Below are positions 12,279 to 21,712 of a DNA stretch of 46,048 nucleotides, piece by piece. Origin of the DNA: Haplosporangium gracile (Eukaryota; Mortierellomycota; Mortierellomycetes; Mortierellales; Mortierellaceae); assembly GCA_015499985.1 (NCBI GenBank), contig JAAAUF010000076.1, positions 25,172 through 71,219 on the forward strand, written 5' to 3'. Each line of letters begins with the position of its first letter. Within the stretch, counting starts at the first letter, position 1. The position numbers and the translations under genes were made by a program. Under the pieces are notes generated by a model that had not been told where the DNA came from, did no database searches, and saw only the letters and a program-made list of their open reading frames with translations.

Positions 12279-12564
12279 GTTTGTTGTATTGTCGTTTGTC
12301 CTTGCTTGTGAGTGGTTGTACGAAAGGAACGGAAAAGAAGAGCCTGGAAAAAGGGTGTAGGCCATGTTAGTTTGAAGCGCACGTGATGCAGCCCGAATAA
12401 AATGAAAAGATTGGTGGTGTCAAATCTGTTTGGCACAAAGACAAAAAAAAATGAGAAAAAAAGGCAAGGTCGTCAAGCCGCCTTCTTTCCACAATGACAA
12501 CAAGCAATAGCACTTGAGTAATATCATGTAATTTGCAACAAAGTTGTTTATTTGTCCTCTACGC

Positions 12565-14893
12565 CTAGGGCGCCTTGCTGTCCGTCTCAGCCGCTGTTGC
12601 CGCATCCTTAACATCCTCCTTCTTGTCCCCAGCAGGGGTAGACACCGAGGTACCAAGGGACGAAGGCTCAACCGTCACGACACTCGCAAAAGTCTCGATA
12701 CTCGCAGGAGCAGGCGAGCTGACTTCACTGCTAGCCCCACTGTTGTTCTCGCTGTTAGCCTCACTCTCGGCCAACGCCAACTTGATCCTCTTGCGCTCCT
12801 GGTGCTTCTTGTTCTTGACCTCTGTCGGCAAGCACTTTTGGCGTTGCATCAGCTATTAGTGTTTTAAAACGAAAAAAAATAAATACATACCCGCATTTTT
12901 CAGAAAAAAAAAGGAGCAGGCGGCAAATACAAAGTGTGAAACTGTAAAGATTCTTGTAATTTACCTGAGAGTACCGTTTGCCCATGAACATGCGGAGATC
13001 ACCACCAAGGGAGATATTATTCTCCTTCTCAGCGTTCTGCTCAGCATACTCGCCCAACTTGATCGATTGACCCGGTTCAGGCAAGTTGATCAGCATCGCC
13101 TGATCGAGCTGCTCCAACATCCGCGAGTACATCAGCGACTTTGTGACATAGCACGACCATTGATCCTCCATCGCGCGGTACAGTCGCAGCGGCGTAATGT
13201 CGTTCACCAGATCGACTTCGGTCTGATACTGCCACTCAATGTTCTCAAAGTGACAATCGTACAATACAAGGGGTAGATCGGAGGCCATGTCGTAGTTGGG
13301 TTTGGCAGGACACTGCTTCACATCCATGAGCTGATCAATCACCTCAGGCTCCTCCAACCCCTGGCCCACCGACAGCAAAACCGACATCATGCACCGGACC
13401 TGGTGCCACAAAAACGCCGACCCCTTCAACGTCAACTGATAAAATTCTCGACTCTTCTTGGCGGGGAAGTTATGCTCGGGGACGGTCTCGATCGAGATTT
13501 CATGGATGGTCCTGTCATAGTTCTCGATCGTCTTGGAAGCATCGTACTTGCAAAAGTTGCGGAAGTCGTGTGTGCCCAAAAACTTGACCGAGGCTGTCCG
13601 CATCTTCTCAATGTCAATAATACCTTTGGGGAAAAAGTACTTGTACTGTCTCCAGGAACAATGGAAGCGTGCGTTGAAGTCCTCGGGGACGGGCGCCCAG
13701 GCAACGATCCTGATGTCGGGAGGCAAGAGACGGTTGACGATGTTGAGGTAGGCTAATTCGCCAAAGATACTACCGTCTTTGTTACGCTTGATCCCGCGCT
13801 TCCAGTAAACTCCTGCCTTGGCCTCCAGTTCCTCCTGTGTCAGACCTTCATCTGCAGGGTCCTTGTTCTCGGGGACAAATCCGTCGCCCTCAGACCGGAT
13901 GACATGTGGCGAAGATTTGGGCAAGGATGAACGGACCGTCAAGGCAATAACCTGACCCAATCCGCTGACGCCACGGTCGGTTCTCCCACATCTCGAGTAG
14001 TTGCACTGCAGAGGGTCCTCGATAATCCTGGCCGCCAACAGCGCGTTGAACAACTCTGACTCGACCGTCTTGATTTCGTTCATTCCTTGCGACGCGAATC
14101 CACCATAGGGCCATCCAAAGTAAGCAACCCGGAAGGCAACATGACGTTTGGCGTATTTGGAAAAATCAAAAGGGCGACGGTCCTTGCGCTTGGGAGTCTC
14201 GATCGTAGTGTAGACGGGCGTAGATGTAGAGGCCGCCTCGCACTCGTTGTCGGTCGACGCCATCGATCCGGGACTCGACGAAGTATCCGCCGACATCAAG
14301 TGTGCGGGAATCGCCGTCGCATTCGAAGGTCCACTGTTAGAACCAGTACTACTCTCGAGTTCCCGAATCCTGCGAAGGAGCTCATCCCGCGACCAGGTCG
14401 AGTACTTGTCCACATCCCCATTCCCGCTCCCGAGCACCGCCGCAGATCCTCCTTGCTTATTCCTGCGCTTGCGCTCTGCTTTGCTTAGTTTTCCGGGTAC
14501 GGACAAAGGGCGATCCTTGTTCGTTGCCATTATATCGTTGTTGGTAAAAGAGAGATGGTCGACGGATTTGCTGCTTCCGTTATGGTGATGGACGTTGTTT
14601 TGAGCGAGGGCCTTGATATTATTGGTGTGTGCAAACTTGAGAAAGGGGATATTGTTGTTCCCTTGGTTGATGTGAGTACGTTGATGGAATATGTATTTCC
14701 CAGCTGAAGTTTTTGTTGAGGTCGAAAAGTGAAGAGAAGGACCGGGCGAAAAACGAAGTTGTTTGAAGACTGCGGCAGTGGGAGTAAAAGTGCTGCTGGT
14801 GGCGTTGCAAAGAGAGAGAGTGTTGCCAGGGACGGAGAGTACGATAGACGCAAAGGAGGCGTTTGGTTTCCTGGTGAAGAAGGAGATGAGCAT
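12565..14893 (-). CDS. PUS3: tRNA pseudouridine(38/39) synthase PUS3/DEG1
   Basis: TruA-family enzyme that converts U38/U39 in the tRNA anticodon arm to pseudouridine. Two exons, 12965-14893 and 12565-12852, encode 738 residues from the upstream ATG. Diagnostic segments are KRHVAFRVAYFGWPYGGFAS (typical of the DEG1/PUS3 branch), CGRTDRGVSGLGQVIAL with the catalytic Asp at residue 306, RILAWAP-type RIVAWAPVPEDFNARFHCSW, and FLWHQVRCMMSVLL. The C-terminal exon is Lys-rich, then Ser/Glu-rich. A second ATG at 14530 in a strong context (A at -3, G at +4) begins MATNKDRPLS and would give 617 residues. The residues between the two starts are basic and hydroxylated with no acidic cluster (for example KQLRFSPGPSLHFSTSTKTS), like a mitochondrial presequence. 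Yeast and human relatives are 440-480 residues long, so the extra length lies in the termini and linkers. Confidence 0.92.
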
Positions 14894-15455
14894 GCCCTTC
14901 CTTTGTTTGTGATGATGTGAGGGGAGGGACTGGGATGACCTGCTTCGCTGTTTCTGTCCTCGTCCTTGTCCTGGTGTCCAGTGGGTCGATGAGATGTGTG
15001 AACAAACAAACAACACAAACAAATATTAACTCTTCCATGTGTGACTGCTTGTGATCACTTTTTTTTTTCTTTTTTGACTTTTCTGACTTGTAACTAGGGT
15101 TTGGACCTCTTTGAGAGAGGTCCAGGACCGCATGTCAGAGGGGTCCAGGACCGCATGTCAGAGAGGGAATGGACTCCACTGTAGAGCGGGAAAAAAAGTT
15201 TGTGTGACCGGGAAAATTCCCTCTCTCCAAAGAGGTCCCCCTCCCAGGAGCAACATTTTGGACCCCTCTGTCATCCTCTCCCAGCCACTGCTTGTAACGG
15301 AGGAAGAACGAACGACAGTTGGATTTTGTTTTTTTAATCAGATGATATGTACAGCGAGGAAGAAGCAAGAGCGAATAAAGGTAGTGGAAAAAAAATTAGG
15401 CTACAGATAGCTTCCTAACCCATAGAGTCAAAGGATGGTGCCGAACGACTCGCAC
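14894..15455. other. Intergenic region with transposon-end-like patch
   Basis: This is the promoter side of PUS3 (minus strand) and the 3' side of the His/Gln-rich gene. The only internal structure seen is the repeated, inverted GGTCC/AGAGG-rich patch at 15095-15290, reported separately. Confidence 0.5.
15095..15290 (-). mobile_element. Possible Tc1/mariner-pogo-like transposon end remnant
   Basis: Read on the minus strand, a CAGTGGAGTCCATTCCCTCT start follows directly after the dinucleotide TA (about 15165-15185). CAGTGG-type ends and TA targets are common in pogo/Tc1-type elements. It continues into two near-identical copies of a unit containing GACATGCGGTCCTGGACC (15118-15162). It ends in an inverted GGACCTCTTTGAGAGAGGTCC (15103-15123). 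A second CAGTGG start and related GGTCC/AGAGAGGGAAT motifs occur at 15190-15290. No transposase frame is present, so this would be a non-autonomous or residual copy. Confidence 0.35.
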
Positions 15456-15824
15456 TTAGTGTCCGAGGTGAGTGGGGTCATGCTCAGGGTTGACAGGATG
15501 CTCGAGAGTGGCCTCAGTGCCAGTTGCGAGACTGACCGACGGAAGGTGATCGCGCTGCTGTTGTTGATGCTGCTGACCGGTGTGCGACTTTTGAGTGTGA
15601 TCCTGTCCCTGCCCCTGTCCTTGGGCATGGTCGTGCTGGGCTTGAGCTTGACCCTGAGCATGGCTATGGACATGAGCCTGCTGGTGCTGGTGCTGGTGCT
15701 GGTGCTGGTGCTGGTCGGCAGTCGGATGGAGTATCTGGTCCTTGGTGGCAGAAACGGTGCTGTCACGGAGGTCGTAGTGGTGGGTCTTTCCGCTGTCACG
15801 AAGGTTGTACAAGTGGGACGCCAT
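15456..15824 (-). CDS. His/Gln-rich hypothetical protein
   Basis: A single frame of 122 residues with its ATG in a good context. The N-terminal third has two related stretches (YNLRDSGKTHHYDLRDSTVS). The middle is a run of alternating His and Gln encoded by a CAC-CAG hexamer repeat, then a Gln/Ala/Gly/His-rich segment. The C-terminus is plain (VNPEHDPTHLGH). No signal peptide or membrane segment is seen. His-Gln repeats could bind metal, but I do not recognise the family. All three frames of the region are open on one strand or the other because of the repeat, so the call rests on the non-repetitive ends and the start context. Confidence 0.5.
   Translation of the reverse strand: MASHLYNLRDSGKTHHYDLRDSTVSATKDQILHPTADQHQHQHQHQHQQAHVHSHAQGQAQAQHDHAQGQGQGQDHTQKSHTGQQHQQQQRDHLPSVSLATGTEATLEHPVNPEHDPTHLGH
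15680..15716 (+). repeat. (GCTGGT)n hexanucleotide repeat coding His-Gln
   Basis: About five to six GCTGGT units (GTGCTG/CACCAG phase) lie inside the His/Gln-rich frame. It is likely to vary in copy number. Confidence 0.9.
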
Positions 15825-16453
15825 TGTTGTGTTCTTGTTGCTGTCGGTTGTGTTTGGGAAGCGTTGGTTGTTGGTGGAAGAGAAGAGGTGAAAAAGGACA
15901 ATTACTGACTCCCACTAACAAGACCTCTTCAGGCATGATGTCATGATGTCCGAAGGACGAGCAGTCACTTTACTTAAGGAAATCAGAAGTTCTCAGGCGG
16001 CAGTTTTGACCCCGCGACGGGACTTGTTGAGGGAAGGACATCACATATCTATATATCGCTATTTGCTGTAGCGCTAGGTCGAGAAAGTGAAATGGAAGGT
16101 GTATAGAAGTAGTGGCAAACAACAAAGATAACATGTGTCAAACCCAAGTGGGACACACGTTGCATCTTTTTTCCTTGTTCGGACATTGGGGTCCAGGCGC
16201 AATGAGGACTAAAATAAAATTTGCATCTCAGTCGTGGCTGAAGGGTGAGTCGACACCTCAACGCCATCTCCGCTCTTTTTTTTAACGCCATCGATTTCTA
16301 TTTTTTTCTTTCTTCTTTCTTCTTTATTACACACACACCTCACCCCTCAAACACACACCTCCCTACTCCTTCCACTCTTGTCCAATTGACACCACCCACT
16401 CTCCCCCCCTTCCCTTCCCTCTTCACATCTTCACACCTTCACAATCCTCAACA
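15825..16453. other. Divergent intergenic region before the F-box locus
   Basis: About 630 bases lie between the divergent His/Gln-rich gene and the broken F-box locus. The last 200 bases are pyrimidine- and CA-rich, as in the leaders of other plus-strand genes in this window. No gene is seen. Confidence 0.45.
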
Positions 16454-18633
16454 ATGTCGTCGCTGGCACTTAAAATCAACCCAATCGAAATCCCAGAACT
16501 TCTCCACATAATCGGCGCAAACCTCTCTATAAGTGACCACAAGACTTGCATGCTCGTCTCCCGCACTTGGCTCCACCTCTTCCGGGCTTACACTTGGAAC
16601 CATCTCCTCTACTCTCGTCAAGGTGTACCTCTCATCGAAAAATATGGGCACATGGTACGATCTCTTAATTGCTACGGTGTTAACGACCAGGATTTGCAGA
16701 AGATTGCGGGGACGTGTCACTTTGTTCGGTGACTAGAGTTATCGCTGTCAGGGGCGGCGCCAGTGGAGGGGATGGATGCGTTGGTGGGGAACTTGGTATG
16801 GGTGCGGAAGTTGAAGGTGGAGGCGGTTCATTGTTCCCCGCGGATGATGTTGAGTATAGCACGACTGGGGATGGAGAGGTTACAGAGTTTGGAGTTGATG
16901 GTTGATAGTCATTATAGCAGTGATTGCTGCTGAATGTTATCTCGGAATGTCGGTCACTGGCGACACTCAAGGTCACTCGACTCGCCGATTCTATCGTCGC
17001 CCTCCCTCCTAGCATCAGGAACCGGCAGTCCACATCCTATCCGTTGCCCCACCAAGAAGGCGACGGCGCATCATCCACCACCCACTCTTCTACAGCCAGC
17101 TCGACATCTGTCCTCGCCCACCTCAGTCGAGCCCTAGGAATCACCTTCCCTTTACAAACAATTACACGCCTAAACCGCCCCTCAAAAAATCTATCCTCAA
17201 AAGAACCCTGGCGTAAATTCGTCCGCGACACCACCATCTTCCTCCAACCTGCCTCCAACGACCTCCTCTACCGCCCCCTCGACATCTCAACACCATACCC
17301 ACACCTCCGTTGCCTCCATTTATCCACCATCAATACCTCTCCCACCCCGGACGACACCCAAACAGGACTCGAGATCCTTTTCCGGAAAACTCCCCTCCTT
17401 GAAAACCTCACCCTTGATCATAAATTCATTCGGCCTGCACACATCGCCGCCTGTCTGGATGCGATCACCGATGCCTGTCATGGGATCCGGTCCCTAGAAC
17501 TCATCGACCTCCAACCGTCGACAAAGTACCCGCACAGCAATATGGATGCGATACATCGGTTTTTTAAACAGCATCGACCAGAGTTGAAGGTTCTGAGGTT
17601 GAAGAATTGTATGGGACTGGAGTTTGTGTTAGACTTGATTCCACCTGCGACGCTGGAGGGATTGGAGAGAGTGTCGTTTGAGGAGACGCTGTACTCACAT
17701 TCGATCCTACACAAGTTCATGACACGGTGTAAAAGCCTCCAGTACTTCACCTGGACCATCGAGCCATCCTCAACCCCTCCTCATCATCATCATCATCCAC
17801 TTCTTCCCTTCCTTCCTCCATCACCCCTCCAAACCACTCGCCCTACCGAGCCACACAACCAACAGCGCCCGATATCCGCATTCTTAGACCCCTGGGCCTG
17901 CACCAAAACCATGCGGCACATCGAACAGACCCACGCAATCCAAGACCAGGATCAAGAAAGTTTCGACTTTTACTACAATTACCGCCTCGCCCAAATGGAA
18001 CGACTCGTCTCCCTCGGTGCCTCGATTCTCGATATCCGCAAGTCGATGCTGGCTGCCGATGTTGATCAGAGCGATGTGAGGGAGGAGGAGGTGGAAGAGA
18101 GAGTTTTGATGAGAGAAGGAGGAGGGTCGTTTCATGATATCTCGAGGGGAAAAATCGATAATCAGGCGCCTTATGCCCATGCGATCAGGCGGGAGCATTT
18201 TGTGCACCGGAATGAACAAGGACAACCTACACTCCAAGAAGCGACGTCATCAACAGGAGCACCAGCATCAGCAACAGCAGCAGCGACAGGACCTTCACCA
18301 TCAGCACAGAGCCAATACGACAAGGACAAGGACAACCACACAAGTAACGATCACTCCGAAGAAGAGGAGCCACGAGGAGGATGGCATCTCAAACATGTCC
18401 AAGAGCTTATCCTGGGCCCCATAGTAATCAACAACTTCACCCACCTCCTTGACACTCGCCAATTAACCCTCTCCGAGACTCAATACCTCCTCGGTGCGTT
18501 CCCTAAATTACGCAAGATTCGGTACCGTGGGAGGATTTTTCCCTTGGATTATGAAGCGAGGACGTTTTTGGAGGATTTATGGCCGAAGAGGATCATGGTT
18601 ATTCATGTGTCGCAGGGTTCAGCCATCATGTAG
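16454..18633 (+). pseudogene. F-box/LRR gene broken by an in-frame TGA and a frame change
   Basis: The first frame (16454-16732) begins with an F-box: IEIPELLHIIGANLSISDHK, then CMLVSRTWLHLFRAYTWNHL. It ends at TGA 16730-16732. The same frame then reads on as leucine-rich-repeat-like protein for 66 more codons (LELSLSGAAPVEGMDALVGN; LVWVRKLKVEAVHCSPRMML) to a second TGA at 16931-16933. There the coding continues in another frame from 16924 (LLLNVISECRSLATLKV) without interruption to 18633, with further LRR-like motifs (LENLTLDHKFIRPAHIAACL; LKVLRLKNCMGLEFVLDLIP). No GT-AG intron I could find restores the frame, because a TGA sits directly upstream of the second frame. A single missing T near 16923 plus one nonsense change would explain it, as would assembly error. 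F-box proteins are substrate adaptors of SCF ubiquitin ligases. It is tail-to-tail with the intact F-box gene. Confidence 0.75.
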
Positions 18634-18769
18634 GGTAGAAATATGAAAGATAAATGTTGTCGCTATTATTATATGCTATCGTCGTTACTTTTTTTTTAAT
18701 GTCCTGCTACTCTGCTCTTACGATGACCATCACCCCATCCATCCTCCCCACCTCTCCCTCATATCCTCC

Positions 18770-20797
18770 TTAAACACGATCAAACTCAACAACAAGATTA
18801 GGTCGTCTAGCTTCTCGACACCACTGCTTCACAGTCTCTTTCTGCGAAACCAACCCACCCGCAATATGCAAGGTCCTCAACCTTGGCCAATGCTCCAAAA
18901 TCCACAGAATCGACTCCCTCTTCACAGGCACATGTCGAATCTGCGGGAACCAAAAGTACTCTATCCCCGTCGATTTCGCCATCCATGCCAATGTCGTCTC
19001 GATCGGCGTGATATTGATCGACGGGTACGAGATCGTCAAACTCGTCAGCAAGGGTAATTGAGAGAGGTGCTGGAAGATCATGGATTCAGTACCACTGAAT
19101 CCACAGACGAGTTTTTCCAGCTTAGTACACGCCCAAGGGGTCCGGGGGACGTCGTCGTCAATGGGTGTATCGAGCGGGAACACAAACCCATCGGCCTCAA
19201 ACTCCCTTAACCTTGTCCAAGTCTGCAAGAAGTGCAACAACGGCCCTTTAAACCCCCTCGTGTTCCCAAAACTCACATCCAAACACTCGACAAACTTACA
19301 ATGCTCTTGTATCACCTCCAAAGCACGGATCCCAAAAAACGAGTTTCGGAACCCAACCGTCGTCAACAACGGGAAAGACTTTAAGATCTCAATAATGGTA
19401 TCCTCCTTGATGGGATCAAAGGGGAAGGCCATCCGGATAGAGGTTAGATGCGGGATAGAGTCGCGGAGAGAGTGGATGAATTGTTGAGACCAGGTCCAGC
19501 GATAGATCTTGATCATCATGTCGGGGACGAGGAACTCTTCGACCAGGAGGGAGGAGAGACGGGGCATTTGGCGTGCGAGGGCGAGGAGATGATCTTGAGA
19601 GATGTCGACGAGTCGGAGACTGAGTGATTCGATGGAAGATGTCGTTGTTGTGGTCTGGGCTGTGGTGATGGTGAGAGAGGATTTGCCCTTATTGGCTGTA
19701 CCATTAGGAGGAGTCGATGGCGTAGGGGTGACAGGAAATGGGCCAGAAATAGCCATTCCAGAAATGGTCGTTGTGTGTGGTGCAGCAGGTGCTTGAGGGA
19801 GAGTGAGAGTCGAGATGCCCTGAGCCTGTTGTTGTGGATGAGATGCTAAGGACGACGACGATGATTCGTTTCCACCATTAATACCAGTACCACCAGTGCT
19901 ACCACCTTGATCAACAGCATTGGACTCTACAACATGGGGGCTCAAGGTAAACAGCCCCTCGAGGGTCAGATGAACAAGGTTTGGGAAGGATCGGAGAATA
20001 TTCTCCATAAACACCTTGGGCTTGCGCGTTGGATATCCCCTCGTCCCGATCTGCAGGTTCGTCACCGTCGGCGCGCGAAGGTCCAGAACAATATTCGGAT
20101 CCAGATTATGAATCCTCACCGACAAGTGCTCCAAGGCAGGTGTCTCGTTGGCCTGGAGGATGAACTTGAGTTGCTCAAAAGGTTTCCAGGGATCTGTCAA
20201 TGGACGGATCGGAGCCTTTTTGGCAAAAAATCGATGCCATGCTTGCTTCTTGGGCATCGTGACAGCTCTACTGGCAGAAGGGGAGGGAGAGATCTCTTGG
20301 AACCATTCGATGGAAGTAGCGAAGCGGGTGTAGTCGAGGAAGGACGTAACAAAGTTCGGTTGGTCAAAGTCGGCAGCTTTGATGGCGCGGAAGAGGAGCG
20401 GTTGGAAGATGGTGTACCAATCCTTACAGACGACGGCGCATTGGGCTAGGGCGGTCCGGTTGAGGAAAGCGGCAATGGCGAGGATGATCTCGGGGATTGT
20501 CAGGGCCACTGAAAAGTGGACGACTTTGTTATCAGGTTGTTGCTGTGCGAGGGAGGAGCGGTAGTAGTGGAAGAGGTTGGAGGGAAAGGTGACTGGGGCG
20601 CCGGTGGTCGTTGTGGTGGCAACTGCTGTTGCGGTGGCGGTATTGGCGGAAGGAGATGGGGCAGACAAAGAGGATGAAGAGGAGGATGAGGTGGTGGAAG
20701 TAGGGGTGAGTGCAGCAGCGGGGGTGATGGTGGATGAGAAGTCTTTTTTCTGCTTTGAGGTTGTCTTTTGATTGTGAGTCCAGTTAATCATGTGCAT
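18770..20797 (-). CDS. F-box/LRR protein
   Basis: One uninterrupted frame of 675 residues. After a Ser/Thr/Ala-rich head, an F-box lies at about residues 97-140 (VALTIPEIILAIAAFLNRTA, then CAVVCKDWYTIFQPLLF). Leucine-rich-repeat-like segments follow (LEHLSVRIHNLDPNIVLDLR; NLVHLTLEGLFTLSPHVV; LTSLTISYPSINITPIETTL), and a low-complexity insert lies at about 300-390. It is a predicted SCF ubiquitin-ligase adaptor that would bind Skp1 through the F-box and a substrate through the repeats; the substrate cannot be read from sequence. Its stop lies 136 bases from that of the convergent broken F-box locus. Unlike that neighbour, this copy is intact and so probably functional. Confidence 0.85.
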   Translation of the reverse strand: MHMINWTHNQKTTSKQKKDFSSTITPAAALTPTSTTSSSSSSSLSAPSPSANTATATAVATTTTTGAPVTFPSNLFHYYRSSLAQQQPDNKVVHFSVALTIPEIILAIAAFLNRTALAQCAVVCKDWYTIFQPLLFRAIKAADFDQPNFVTSFLDYTRFATSIEWFQEISPSPSASRAVTMPKKQAWHRFFAKKAPIRPLTDPWKPFEQLKFILQANETPALEHLSVRIHNLDPNIVLDLRAPTVTNLQIGTRGYPTRKPKVFMENILRSFPNLVHLTLEGLFTLSPHVVESNAVDQGGSTGGTGINGGNESSSSSLASHPQQQAQGISTLTLPQAPAAPHTTTISGMAISGPFPVTPTPSTPPNGTANKGKSSLTITTAQTTTTTSSIESLSLRLVDISQDHLLALARQMPRLSSLLVEEFLVPDMMIKIYRWTWSQQFIHSLRDSIPHLTSIRMAFPFDPIKEDTIIEILKSFPLLTTVGFRNSFFGIRALEVIQEHCKFVECLDVSFGNTRGFKGPLLHFLQTWTRLREFEADGFVFPLDTPIDDDVPRTPWACTKLEKLVCGFSGTESMIFQHLSQLPLLTSLTISYPSINITPIETTLAWMAKSTGIEYFWFPQIRHVPVKRESILWILEHWPRLRTLHIAGGLVSQKETVKQWCREARRPNLVVEFDRV

Positions 20798-21130
20798 TTT
20801 TATTGAAGTGGTGGTTGTAACAAAGCGTTAATCACTGAGGGAGGGGAGTATATGATTCGCTGGTGAAGGCTGCGCAGCGGGGGGAAAGGGGGATGAAGGG
20901 AAAGAGAGAGAAGGGCGTTAAAGAGGGGAAGGAGAAAGAAAGAGAATAGGAAGGAAAGATAAGAAAGAAAGAAAAATAGGATAATAATGAGAGAAGAGGA
21001 ATGAGGATGGAGACAAAAAGAAGAGGGGGGATAGTGGCACTATTTAATAAAGAAAAAAAAAAAAGGCTTTTTAAAAGTCAATTCTGAATTTGCTGTATTA
21101 TCAATTGCATTTGAGTACCATCGAGAGAGA

Positions 21131-21132
21131 GT

Positions 21133-21171
<39 letters not shown>
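21131..21171 (+). repeat. (GTGAGA)n hexanucleotide repeat
   Basis: Six to seven tandem GTGAGA units in intergenic sequence upstream of the minus-strand F-box gene. Confidence 0.95.
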
Positions 21172-21172
<1 letters not shown>

Positions 21173-21702
21173 TACGAGAATGAAGAGGGTCCAATGGGAG
21201 GGAGGGAGTGAATCAATGAAAAGAGAGAGTGGGCACAGGGACGAGGAAGAAGGAAGGAAGAAAGGGGCAGAACAACACGACACAAAGGGGATACACGGTG
21301 GGGGTGGATGGTCGGGATAAGAAAAATGGGACTTGAGAAGAGCCAGCACCTGCATCCGAATTAACTCTATTTCTCGAACATGGACTTAATGTTGTCGTTT
21401 AATTGTTGCCGCAGTTGTTACCCTTTTTGTATTTATCCCGCGGGATGTACCATCTATGGTATTGACATCTCAACAAAAACAATAGCTTTGCCATTCCATA
21501 ACACTCTACAACACACTGACCTTTTCAACCTGGATCAAAAATGACCGCTTCCTCCCCTTCTCGATAGATACTCGTTCATTTCCCCCTCTCCGCCCTTCCA
21601 AACTCTTCAATTCCTCTTCCTCCTCCTGCTCCTTCGACTTCTCGCTGATGGCTCTTCGTCGTGCAGTTCATAACAAAAGGAAAGACATGGACGAAAAAAA
21701 AA

Positions 21703-21712
21703 NNNNNNNNNN
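21703..21712. other. Assembly gap (10 N)
   Basis: Ten undetermined bases, directly preceded by a run of A. The true gap length is unknown. Confidence 1.

Noticed and set aside
16733..16923. An intron removing the stop in the broken F-box gene
   Set aside because: Donor GTGACT at 16729 and acceptor TAGCAG at 16920 would fit a splice, but the resulting frame hits a stop at once. The skipped bases also read as LRR-like protein.
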